From CAYJXJ01 sp964374095 (GTDB lineage: Bacteria; Elusimicrobiota; Elusimicrobia; UBA1565; UBA9628): a stretch of 12,477 nt of DNA. Positions 1 to 7,065 of the stretch are shown here, piece after piece; the first letter of the stretch is position 1, and each line of letters starts with the position of its first letter. Position numbers and translations under genes: made by a program. The notes under the pieces are model-generated. The model made no database searches. It had not been told where the DNA came from and worked only from the letters and a program-made list of their open reading frames with translations. The DNA lies in contig CAYJXJ010000139.1 in assembly GCA_964374095.1 (NCBI GenBank), positions 1 to 12,477 on the forward strand. The letters run 5' to 3'.

Positions 1-2207
1 AAGCCTCCTCCACGAATTTCGGCGCGGCGAGCCCGGGCGGCGCGGTTCTTTCCTCGGCGACCACGAGCGTCGCGGCCTCGACCTTGACTCTTACCGGGAT
101 GCTGAACAATACGACGTATTTCTTCCGTGTCGCCTCGATTAACTGGGCTTCCGCCGCGTCCACCTTCACGATCTTGGGCTCCACCTCCACGCTGGCCGCG
201 GCCCCGGCGGCCCTCGCGCAGACGTTCCTCAACGTCTACCGGGCCTCGGTCACGGTCAATTGGGCCGCGCCCCCGGCCTCTCCCCAAGACGGCGCGAACG
301 AGGGCTACATCCTGGAAGCCTCCTCGACTAACTTCGGGGCCCTGGCTCCCGGAGGGGTGGTCGTGGCCTCGGCGACCCTGGCCCTGGCCCAGAGCACCTT
401 GACGGTCTTAAGCCCCGCGCTCGCCGCCCACACCACCTACTTCTTCCGCGTCGGCAGCCTGAACTGGGGCGGAGCGGCCAATTACACGGCGCTGGGCTCG
501 ACCAAGACCCGCATCGACGGCACGGCCGACGTCCTTGTGGTCTCATCCGCCCCGGTCGTCGTCAACCAGGGCAAGAAGGCGGCCTACCTGCGCCTGAGGG
601 TCGAGCCCAACGCGAGCGCGGCCACCGGGGCCCGGGTCTCCTCGGTGCGCATCCAATGGACCGACGGGGCGCTCGCCGCGCTCACCAACGCCCAGGCCCA
701 GGCCCTGTTCTCGAGCATGTCCATCGTGGCCGACGCCCTGGGCAACGATAACACCGGGTTCTATCACGCCCTGGTCGACACCGCCGTCATCGCCAATTTA
801 AACAGCGCCTCTTTCGCTTTGGATGGCACGGGACGCCAGACTCTCACGGTCCCCGGCCCCGCCCCGGTCCTAGCCTCGGTGCCGTCGGGCGGCAGCCGTT
901 TCTTCTTCGTGGTCGCGCGGTTCCAGGAGAACGCCTCCGCGCAGACTCCCGACAACGCCCGCGCCACCGTGGACGCCGACGCCGAGGTCGTCTTGAATGA
1001 GAATGGAGAAGGCGAGATCATCACCGTCAACGCGACCTCCGCGGTGAGCGGCTCGAGCGTCACGGCGATCTCCTCGGCGGCGACTCCCGCGGGCTGGCCG
1101 CGCGACCTGGGCGGCGTGCCCGCGTCCGTGCAGAGCGGCTTTGTCATCAGCGACACCGGCTATACTTCCTACGCCGGCACCGATGACGGCAGGATCATCG
1201 CTCTCAACAGCCCGGGCGGGACCATCAAGTGGACCTTCACGACCTCGCCCCTGGCCGCCATCAAGACTTTCCCGACGGTTTCCTCCGAGGCGGTCGGCGC
1301 GACCTTCTACGACTTCGTCTACTTCGCCAATGACAACGGCGATGTCTACAAGATCAGGGACAATGGAGCCGGCGCTTCCCAGGAGTGGAAGCGGTCCATC
1401 GGCGGGACTTTCCAGTCCGCGCCGGTGGTCGACGGCGCGACGGTCTACATGGGCGCGACGGATAACCGAGTCTACAAGCTCAAGTCCTCGAACGGCCTCG
1501 ACGCCGCAGGCTGGACCTACGACGGCGGCATCAGCGGCGTTTTCTCGGGGACGCCCTACTTGAATGAGCTCGCGGGCATCAACGCCATGTGGGTGGGCTC
1601 GCAGTCCGGCAACATGTACCGGATCAAATCGGCCGACGGCACGGTGACGACCTCCACGGGCACGGCCGGCGCGGTCATCCGAACGACCCCCAACCTCGAC
1701 GCGGGCCTGGTCGTTGACTCGCAGAACACCAACGTCCTGTTCTGGGGCGCCGACGACGGCGTGGTGCGGGCGCGCAGTTCGGCCAACCTGACCTTGATCC
1801 CCGCGGGCTGGACCGATTTCATCACCAGCCCCAAGATGGCGATCAACTCCACGCCCTGGATCGAGCGCGACGATCCGACGCCGCATCACATACTATTCGG
1901 CTGCGACAACGGCATTCTCTACCGGCTCAACGCGGAAACCGGGGCCCTGATCTGGTCCTACCCGGCCGGGGGAATGATCCGAGTGACTCCCATCGTCATC
2001 GACACGGGCGGCACGAGATATGTCTACTTCGGCTCGGACGACGGCAATGTCTACGGCCTCAATTACGCGACCGGCGCCCTGCGGACGGGTTTCCCGGTCA
2101 ACGCCGGGGCCGCGGTGCGGTCCGGGCCGACGTACGACTTCGACACGACGACGATCACCGTGGGCACGATGGACGGGGGCGCGCTGAGGATATACATAGG
2201 GCCATGA
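1..2207 (+). CDS. Fibronectin III + beta-propeller surface protein (5' end outside window)
   Basis: The frame is open from position 3 to the TGA at 2205-2207 (734 residues visible), so the gene starts left of the window; the TTG at 84 lies inside a domain and is not a start. Two fibronectin III domains are visible. The first is partial, up to about nt 185, and ends with TTYFFRVASINW. The second is complete, about nt 213-515, with ASVTVNW and TTYFFRVGSLNW. A beta-rich segment of about 185 residues follows (nt 525-1085). From about nt 1087 to the end there are PQQ-like propeller blades, seen as repeated patterns such as YAGTDDGRIIALN, VYMGATDNRVYKL, ILFGCDNGILYRLNAETG and VYFGSDDGNVYGLNYATG. 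No C-terminal sorting domain is visible. It is probably secreted or surface-exposed, with a binding or structural role; no catalytic motif is seen. It lies 43 bases before another propeller gene, probably in one operon. The function is unknown. Confidence 0.85.
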   Translation, partial: ASSTNFGAASPGGAVLSSATTSVAASTLTLTGMLNNTTYFFRVASINWASAASTFTILGSTSTLAAAPAALAQTFLNVYRASVTVNWAAPPASPQDGANEGYILEASSTNFGALAPGGVVVASATLALAQSTLTVLSPALAAHTTYFFRVGSLNWGGAANYTALGSTKTRIDGTADVLVVSSAPVVVNQGKKAAYLRLRVEPNASAATGARVSSVRIQWTDGALAALTNAQAQALFSSMSIVADALGNDNTGFYHALVDTAVIANLNSASFALDGTGRQTLTVPGPAPVLASVPSGGSRFFFVVARFQENASAQTPDNARATVDADAEVVLNENGEGEIITVNATSAVSGSSVTAISSAATPAGWPRDLGGVPASVQSGFVISDTGYTSYAGTDDGRIIALNSPGGTIKWTFTTSPLAAIKTFPTVSSEAVGATFYDFVYFANDNGDVYKIRDNGAGASQEWKRSIGGTFQSAPVVDGATVYMGATDNRVYKLKSSNGLDAAGWTYDGGISGVFSGTPYLNELAGINAMWVGSQSGNMYRIKSADGTVTTSTGTAGAVIRTTPNLDAGLVVDSQNTNVLFWGADDGVVRARSSANLTLIPAGWTDFITSPKMAINSTPWIERDDPTPHHILFGCDNGILYRLNAETGALIWSYPAGGMIRVTPIVIDTGGTRYVYFGSDDGNVYGLNYATGALRTGFPVNAGAAVRSGPTYDFDTTTITVGTMDGGALRIYIGP

Positions 2208-2250
2208 CCAAGGGGAATGGTTTGATTCCGAAGGAGACAGGTAGAAAACC

Positions 2251-4410
2251 GTGACCAAGATGAAACGCTATTGGGCTGTTTTTCCGCTGCTGGCGGCCGG
2301 GACCGCGCTGGGCGGAAGCTGGCCGAACTTCCGCCGGGACGTCTCGCGGACGGCCTATTCCAAGGAGGCTGCCGCCCCGCCCCTCACCCTGCGCTGGCAG
2401 TACGCCGTGGCCGAGCCCATATTCTCCTCGCCCATCGTGGCCTATGAGCGCGTGTATTTCGGCTCGCGCACCGGCTCGGTCTATTGCCTGGACGCCTACA
2501 CCGGCGCCTTGAAGTGGAGTTATGCCACCGGCAACTGGGTCGACGCCACGCCGGCGGTCTGGCAGGGCCGGCTCTTCGTGCCGAGCCGCAACGGCACCCT
2601 CTACGCCTTGGACGCCTACACGGGCGCGCTGCTATGGAGCTATGCGACCGGGTCCACCGAGATCTCCTCCCCCCTGGTCCATGAGGGCGAGCTCTACGCC
2701 GCCACGGGCCTCCCGAACAAGCTCTTGAGCGTCTTTGACGCCAAGACCGGCGCCCTGAAGCGCAGCGTCGCTCTCACGCAGTTTACGGCCTCCTCTCCCG
2801 TCCTCGATCCCGCGACGGGACGAGTCTTCCTCGGAACCAGCGACGGCCGCTACAATGCCTACGCTTCCGACCTGGCGCCGCTCTGGTCGAGCTTCGTGCA
2901 GACGCGCGGCGGCATCAACATCGCCACCCCGGCCCTGGCCGACGGCAAGCTCATCACGATCCCGGGCGACGACGACTGGCGCATGCGGGCCTTCAACCCC
3001 GCCTCCGGTTTTGAGATCTGGAAGTCCACCACGCTCTGTCACGAGGTCAACCAGAACACCTCGGTGGCCGTGAGCTCCGACGCCGCCTTCGGCGGCTCGG
3101 GCTGCGACGATCACTCCCTGCATTCGATCTCGCTCTCGACCGGCGGGGTGCGCTGGAAGGTGCCCTTGGGCGCGGCGAGCAAGTTCGGCGTGGCCTCCTC
3201 GCCCGGCGTGGCCAACGACATGGTCTATGTGCTCTCGCCCCCGGGGGAGCTCGTGGCGGTCCACACATCCACCGGGGGAGTGCGGGCGCGGATTGCCTTA
3301 TCGGCGGGAGAGGGCTTGAGCTCGCCCGCCGTCTCCAACGGCTGGGTCTACGCCGCGACCATGGGCGGCAAGGTCCATGCCTTTGAAGCCTCCCGGGTCG
3401 CGGCCATCACGGAGCCTGACCAGATCCTGGGCACGGGCGAAGGCCTGCTCACGGTCAAGGGCACGGCCGCCGGCCCGGACCTGCAGTCCTGGAAGCTCGA
3501 ATGGGGGGCGGGAGCGGCGCCGGCCTCCTGGACCACGATCTCGACGGGGACCACGGGGGTCACGCGCGGCGCGCTCGGGACCTGGGACACCCGGGAATAC
3601 GAAACCGGGACCTACTCCCTGCGCCTGAGCGTGACCGAGAGCCCGGCATCGGACTATCTGGCCGAGGCCCACGCCGTCTTCAGCATCGCGCAGAGCAAGT
3701 CCGTGGCGGTCAGCTCCACGACCGCGACGACGGTCAAGCTTGGCGACGAGACCGAAATTGAGATTCCCGCCGGCGCGATTGAGGGGACCGACATCATCAC
3801 CGTGACCAAGGTGTCGGGCACCTCCGCCCTTGCCCTCAGGACCGGCTCATTCCCCATTGGGGTGAAGTCGCTGGGCATCGTGCGTGAATTCAAGCTGGGC
3901 AACAACCCCAAGCCCAAATTCCTCAAACCGGTGACCTTGAAGATTCCCTACAATACGGCTTCGCCGGCCAACGAGGAGAATGTCCGCATGATGTGGCTTG
4001 ACGATTCCGGGCGCTGGCAGCCCATCAACACATCCCTGGTGCGCAAGGGCGAGAAGCGCGTCTGGGCGGAAGTCGATCACTTCACCAACTTCGGGCTGAC
4101 GGAGTTCACTCCATCGGACACGCTCATCACCGACGCCGACGTCTACGCGGCTCCCAACCCCGCCCGGGGAAGCACGGTGATTTTCAAGTTCCGGGTGGCC
4201 GACCACGCCACCGTGACGGTGCGCGTTTATGACGTCGCCGGAAATCTCATCGGGGACCTCCACAGCCCGCTCATCGAAGGGGCCAAGGTCGGGACCCTCA
4301 CCTGGGATATCGGGGGCAAGGCCTCGGGGGTGTATGTCTTTCACGTCGAGGCGACCGGTTTGAACGGACGCAAGACGCGCGTGATAAAAAAGTTTGCGAT
4401 CATACATTGA
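2251..4410 (+). CDS. Secreted PQQ-like beta-propeller protein with ZU5-like and C-terminal sorting-like domains
   Basis: This 719-residue protein starts at GTG 2251, with an alternative ATG at 2260. AGGAG at 2232-2236 is rather far upstream and AGGT at 2239-2242 is closer. Residues 1-22 form a signal peptide (KMKR, then FPLLAAGTALGG). Residues about 24-380 are PQQ-type propeller blades with the pattern LDAYTGALxWSYATG. Two neighbouring blades are nearly identical in DNA at an exact 120-bp offset (around 2490 and 2610), suggesting recent duplication. About 405-475 is a beta-sandwich with LEWG...W and WDTREYETGTYSLRL. About 483-615 resembles a ZU5 domain (EIEIPAGAI ... VTLKIPY ... DHFTNFGL). 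About 629-719 is a FlgD/type-IX-sorting-like Ig domain (VYAAPNPARG, VTVRVYDVAGNLI, GVYVFHVEATG, then KTRVIKKFAIIH). Such C-terminal domains direct export and anchoring in type IX secretion. The PorV-like gene begins 13 bases downstream, which supports a cargo-carrier pair. The propeller ligand is unknown. Confidence 0.85.
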   Translation: MTKMKRYWAVFPLLAAGTALGGSWPNFRRDVSRTAYSKEAAAPPLTLRWQYAVAEPIFSSPIVAYERVYFGSRTGSVYCLDAYTGALKWSYATGNWVDATPAVWQGRLFVPSRNGTLYALDAYTGALLWSYATGSTEISSPLVHEGELYAATGLPNKLLSVFDAKTGALKRSVALTQFTASSPVLDPATGRVFLGTSDGRYNAYASDLAPLWSSFVQTRGGINIATPALADGKLITIPGDDDWRMRAFNPASGFEIWKSTTLCHEVNQNTSVAVSSDAAFGGSGCDDHSLHSISLSTGGVRWKVPLGAASKFGVASSPGVANDMVYVLSPPGELVAVHTSTGGVRARIALSAGEGLSSPAVSNGWVYAATMGGKVHAFEASRVAAITEPDQILGTGEGLLTVKGTAAGPDLQSWKLEWGAGAAPASWTTISTGTTGVTRGALGTWDTREYETGTYSLRLSVTESPASDYLAEAHAVFSIAQSKSVAVSSTTATTVKLGDETEIEIPAGAIEGTDIITVTKVSGTSALALRTGSFPIGVKSLGIVREFKLGNNPKPKFLKPVTLKIPYNTASPANEENVRMMWLDDSGRWQPINTSLVRKGEKRVWAEVDHFTNFGLTEFTPSDTLITDADVYAAPNPARGSTVIFKFRVADHATVTVRVYDVAGNLIGDLHSPLIEGAKVGTLTWDIGGKASGVYVFHVEATGLNGRKTRVIKKFAIIH

Positions 4411-4423
4411 AATGGAAGACCTG

Positions 4424-5935
4424 ATGAAACGGGCTGTTTCGGCAAAGGCGGGCTTGGCGCTTGCGGGTTTTCTTATTTCCTGCCCCGCCTTTGCCGAAAG
4501 GCTGCACCCCCGGGCCGGGACGAGCTCGGCTCCGTTCCTCAAGATCGGGGCGGGCGCTCGTCCCGTCGGCATGGGCGAGTCCTTCACCGCCCTGGCCGAT
4601 GACGTTTACGCCTTGTATTGGAACCCGGCCGGTCTGACCGGCCTCGATCGCCCGAATTTCGGCGCGACTCACCAGGAGGCTTACCAGGGGCTTAATCACG
4701 AGTATTTCGGCTACGCCCAACCGCTGATGCTTCGCGACGCGGGGGCCTGGAGGCGCGCCGGCCATAAGGCCGCCTGGGGCCTAAGCCTCTCGATCCTGAG
4801 CGTCCCGGGAAATCTCGAGAGGCGATCTGAAGAAACGACATCGGTTCTCTCCCAGATCACGACGCCTCAGGGGACATTCGGCGCGGCGGACATGGCCTTC
4901 GGGGCCTCGGGGGCCTTCGAGTACGAGCGGCACTCGCTCGGGGCCACCGTCAAGCTCGTGCGCCAAGCCATCGACAACCACACGGCCCACGGCGGGGCGG
5001 TGGACCTGGGCTGGATCCGGCGCGACGCCTTCATCCCGAACCTTTCTTTCGGCGCGGCGGTGCTGAACCTGGGGCCCGGCATCCGGTTTTCGGAGAACTG
5101 GTATCCCCTGCCCTTGACTCTGAAGGCGGGGGCGGGCTACCGGCTCGACCGTTGGAGAACCCGCATGGTCGCGGATGTGTCGGCCCCTCGGGACGACTTC
5201 GCCACTTTCGCCTTCGGCGGGGAAGTCGGTTTGAGGGAGTACCTGTTCTTCCGGGCGGGGTATAGACAACGATGGCACGGCAATCCGAACGGAAGCCTGT
5301 CCGGCTTCCGTTCGGGGTTGGGCTTCGTTTACAAGAACTTGTCGCTCGACTACGCGGTGGCGCCCTTCGGGGAGTTGGGCAACTCGCACCGGTTCTCGCT
5401 GGGCTTGAAGTTCGGCGGGCCAGGGCCCGCCGCCCACGGAGGGAAGTCGTCCCCCCCGCCCGCGCCGCCGCCGGCTCCGGTCGTGGCTTTGCCCCCCGCC
5501 GCCCCGGTTCTTCAGGAATCGGGCATGGCTGAGTACGCGATCAAGTCGACGCTCAGGACCGCCTCGGCCCGGGGAAGCGATTACGCCTTCGACGCCTCGG
5601 CCCTCGACCCAACCCTGACGATTCGCCGAATCGAGTTCCGCGCGACCATCCCCGGGCCCCAGGGCGTGGCGATCGCCGCCGGAGAGGCCACGTCCCATCC
5701 CCCGCTCCCCGAGGGGGTCAAGGCCGTCAAGGTTTGGGTTCTGCGCTGCAACGTCCCACGGCCGCGGGGGGTGTTCATCAGCGTGGACCCGGCCGCGGGA
5801 GAAACCGTGTGGGGGCTTTTCGAGGGGGCGTGGAAGGAGCTCGCCAGCGAAGTCCGGCAAGAGGGCGAGACGCGGCTCGTGCGGGCGTCTTCCGACCGCA
5901 TGCCCGAGGCCCTGGCCGTCGGCTCCGCCCCGTGA
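4424..5935 (+). CDS. PorV/PorQ-like outer-membrane barrel with an extra C-terminal domain
   Basis: I chose ATG 4424 because GGAAG (4414-4418) lies five bases upstream and it begins a clean signal peptide (MKRAVSAKAGLALAGFLI..AFA, then ERLHP). Starts at TTG 4394 or ATG 4412 would add residues before it. The product is 503 residues. The mature start carries the PorV/PorQ (UPF0164-like) hallmark: GTSSAPFLKIGAGARPVGMG, ALADDVYALYWNPAGL. Alternating beta strands run to HRFSLGLKFGG at about residue 335. In Bacteroidota PorV is the outer-membrane barrel that binds sorting domains of type IX cargo; the preceding gene encodes a protein with such a domain. Unusually for this family, a proline-rich linker (about 342-361) leads to a further domain of about 140 residues containing IRRIEFRATIPGPQG, VKAVKVWVLRCNVPRP and ETVWGLFEGAWKELASEV. 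That layout faintly recalls PGF-pre-PGF-type beta domains. The barrel call is firm; the secretion role is inference. Confidence 0.82.
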   Translation: MKRAVSAKAGLALAGFLISCPAFAERLHPRAGTSSAPFLKIGAGARPVGMGESFTALADDVYALYWNPAGLTGLDRPNFGATHQEAYQGLNHEYFGYAQPLMLRDAGAWRRAGHKAAWGLSLSILSVPGNLERRSEETTSVLSQITTPQGTFGAADMAFGASGAFEYERHSLGATVKLVRQAIDNHTAHGGAVDLGWIRRDAFIPNLSFGAAVLNLGPGIRFSENWYPLPLTLKAGAGYRLDRWRTRMVADVSAPRDDFATFAFGGEVGLREYLFFRAGYRQRWHGNPNGSLSGFRSGLGFVYKNLSLDYAVAPFGELGNSHRFSLGLKFGGPGPAAHGGKSSPPPAPPPAPVVALPPAAPVLQESGMAEYAIKSTLRTASARGSDYAFDASALDPTLTIRRIEFRATIPGPQGVAIAAGEATSHPPLPEGVKAVKVWVLRCNVPRPRGVFISVDPAAGETVWGLFEGAWKELASEVRQEGETRLVRASSDRMPEALAVGSAP

Positions 5936-5947
5936 CCGAGCCGGGGA

Positions 5948-5994
5948 ACCCGCGGAGCGGGTCGGCGAGGAAATGGTTGAGGCCCGGCAGGGCC
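5948..5994 (+). promoter_or_regulatory. Two short hairpins before the nucleotidyltransferase gene, one covering its RBS
   Basis: The 65 bases between the barrel gene and the next start hold two inverted repeats. ACCCGC (5948-5953) and GCGGGT (5957-5962) surround a 3-base loop, and GGCCC (5981-5985) and GGGCC (5990-5994) surround a 4-base loop. The best ribosome-binding match for the ATG at 6001, AGGG at 5989-5992, lies in the second. The pairing may lower translation of the downstream gene. Short GC stems arise easily in this base composition, so a role is uncertain. Confidence 0.3.
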
Positions 5995-6000
5995 GAAACC

Positions 6001-6846
6001 ATGACCGAACCTAGAATCCTTGTCCACAACCTGCGCCTGCTGAGGGAACTGGAGGATCTCCTGGAGCGGCTTCCCGGCCGCCGCATCGTCCTTCTCAAAG
6101 GCCTCGCCCTGGTGGCGGAGGGTTCGCGAGACCTCCGTGAGCGCGCCATGGAGGATGCGGACCTCCTCGTCTCGCCGGATGACGAGCCCGCTGTCGTGGA
6201 AGCTCTCGGGGCGATGGGGTACCGCAAGCGGGCCGCCAGCCCCTGCGAGTACGTGAAGGAGGGGCTCGTTTTCGACCTCATGACGGAAATCTGGTACTTG
6301 GAGATGGGAGAGACCGCCGCTCTCATGGGGCGCGCGCGACCCGCGGGGGTCGGCGGTCAAACCGCTTGGGTGCCGGCCCCCGAGGACCATGTGATCTTCG
6401 TGCTCGCCCACGCCGCGATCCACCACGCAAAGCTGGAGCCCAAATGGGCCGAGGACGTTAGGGCGTTGATCGCTTTCCACCAAGGCGAGTTCGACCCGTC
6501 AAAGACGCGGCGCGAGATCGAAAGGCTCGGGCTTTGGCCTCCGATCGCCTGGTTCATCCGCCGGTCCGGGCTGAGCGTGCCGACCTGGGAATCGGGGACA
6601 AGGCCGCGGGCCTGGGCGTGGCTGGACGCTTGGTATTTTCCGAACCGCGGGCATCTCCTGCGGCTGGCCTTCCTGCGGGATTGGCGGTTCCGTTGGCGGA
6701 GGCTGCGGTCGGGACTATTCCCCGACGCGCGCTTCGTCGCCGCCCGCTACGACGTCTCGGGTCCCGCGGCGAGCGTCGCGCGCCTGCTCAGGCCCATGCG
6801 GTTGGCCGCCGCCGCGTTCCGCTCGGTCCTCGGTCCTCGGCGGTAG
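6001..6846 (+). CDS. Nucleotidyltransferase-fold protein (NTP_transf_5-like)
   Basis: The 281-residue product carries the signature of the uncharacterised nucleotidyltransferase family PF14907: VLLKGLALVAEGSRDLRERAMEDADLLV at about residues 30-57 (split here as VLLKGLAL, then RAMEDADLLV). DxD in DADLLV is the expected metal-binding pair of the polymerase-beta-like fold. Further on, VPAPEDHVIFVLAHAAIHH and a helical C-terminus with W-rich basic segments are typical. Proteins of this family probably transfer a nucleotide to a small molecule, peptide or protein, but the substrate is not known. I chose ATG 6001, with AGGG eight bases upstream. An in-frame GTG at 5932 overlaps the barrel gene's stop (GTGA) and would add 23 residues; it is possible but gives an unconserved-looking N-terminus. 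It is last in the apparent operon of surface-protein genes, and the link to them is unexplained. Confidence 0.75.
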   Translation: MTEPRILVHNLRLLRELEDLLERLPGRRIVLLKGLALVAEGSRDLRERAMEDADLLVSPDDEPAVVEALGAMGYRKRAASPCEYVKEGLVFDLMTEIWYLEMGETAALMGRARPAGVGGQTAWVPAPEDHVIFVLAHAAIHHAKLEPKWAEDVRALIAFHQGEFDPSKTRREIERLGLWPPIAWFIRRSGLSVPTWESGTRPRAWAWLDAWYFPNRGHLLRLAFLRDWRFRWRRLRSGLFPDARFVAARYDVSGPAASVARLLRPMRLAAAAFRSVLGPRR

Positions 6847-6866
6847 CGCCTCCTCAGCGGAAAAGC

Positions 6867-6872
6867 TATAAT
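6867..6872 (+). promoter_or_regulatory. -10 element, likely tRNA promoter
   Basis: A perfect TATAAT lies 44 bases before the tRNA, placing transcription start near 6879 and giving a leader of about 37 bases. The hexamer 17 bases upstream (TAGCGC, 6844-6849) is a poor -35. The leader contains GAGGCG-CT-CGCCTC (6901-6914), a small stem that ends two bases before the mature tRNA. Confidence 0.5.
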
Positions 6873-6915
6873 CAGTCGGTTCGAGCGCTTTCAGTTCCTG
6901 GAGGCGCTCGCCTCT

Positions 6916-6987
6916 GCGCTCGTAGCACAACGGATAGTGTACAAGCCTGCGAAGCTTGGGATTCAGGTTCGATTCCTGACGAGCGCA
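6916..6987 (+). tRNA. tRNA-Arg, anticodon GCG
   Basis: A complete cloverleaf can be folded by eye. The acceptor stem is GCGCTCG (6916-6922) with CGAGCGC (6980-6986), then discriminator A at 6987. The D stem is GCAC/GTGT with loop AACGGATA. The anticodon stem is CAAGC/GCTTG with loop CTGCGAA, so the anticodon is GCG (6949-6951), reading CGC. A four-base variable region follows, then T stem TCAGG/CCTGA with loop TTCGATT. U8, A14, G18-G19, A21, U33 and the T-loop bases are all in place. A after GG in the D loop (A20) together with C35 and G36 are known arginine identity elements. No CCA is encoded. Bacteria normally read CGC with an ACG anticodon modified to inosine, so G34 is unusual. Confidence 0.93.
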
Positions 6988-6990
6988 CTT

Positions 6991-7006
6991 TGGCACTTTG
7001 GTGCCA
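6991..7006. repeat. Inverted repeat just 3' of the tRNA
   Basis: TGGCAC (6991-6996) and GTGCCA (7001-7006) flank a TTTG loop, starting three bases after the tRNA discriminator. It could help end or process the tRNA transcript, but no T-run follows. Confidence 0.55.
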
Positions 7007-7009
7007 GCC

Positions 7010-7048
7010 ATTGGCGAGTTGTCGAGTTCCACTCGACAACTCGCCAAT
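7010..7048. repeat. 18-bp perfect inverted repeat between convergent tRNA and plsC-type gene
   Basis: ATTGGCGAGTTGTCGAGT (7010-7027) is perfectly complementary to 7031-7048 across a TCC loop. It lies between the tRNA (plus strand) and the stop of the acyltransferase gene (minus strand, 7066), where a shared bidirectional terminator would be expected. No T-tract follows on either strand, so it is not a standard intrinsic terminator. It may be a rho-independent variant, an RNA-stability stem, or one copy of a dispersed palindromic repeat. Confidence 0.7.
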
Positions 7049-7065
7049 TCGTGGCAGCTACTCGC

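Noticed and set aside
870..1889. 339-codon open frame on the minus strand inside the FnIII/propeller gene
   Set aside because: Arg/Gly/Ala/Asp-rich composition without domains, opposite a well-supported gene; typical antisense shadow in GC-rich DNA. The same holds for long minus frames at 2632-3264, 3847-4587, 4781-5860 and 5581-6483.
5734..6000. N-terminal extension of the nucleotidyltransferase to 5734
   Set aside because: It overlaps the barrel gene over 200 bases with Arg/Gly-rich shadow sequence; only GTG 5932 remains a credible alternative.
6916..6990. tRNA 3' end as an integration site
   Set aside because: I saw no second copy of the T-arm/acceptor sequence and no integrase in the window.
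6991..7006. Possible sigma54 promoter (TGGCAC...TGC)
   Set aside because: GG and GC are nine bases apart instead of the required ten, and the bases are explained by a perfect inverted repeat with no gene starting downstream on the plus strand.
6715..7047. 110-codon minus frame covering the tRNA
   Set aside because: It is the antisense of the nucleotidyltransferase end and the tRNA; peptides such as ARQESNL..LVHYPLCYER are a known artefact of translating opposite a tRNA.
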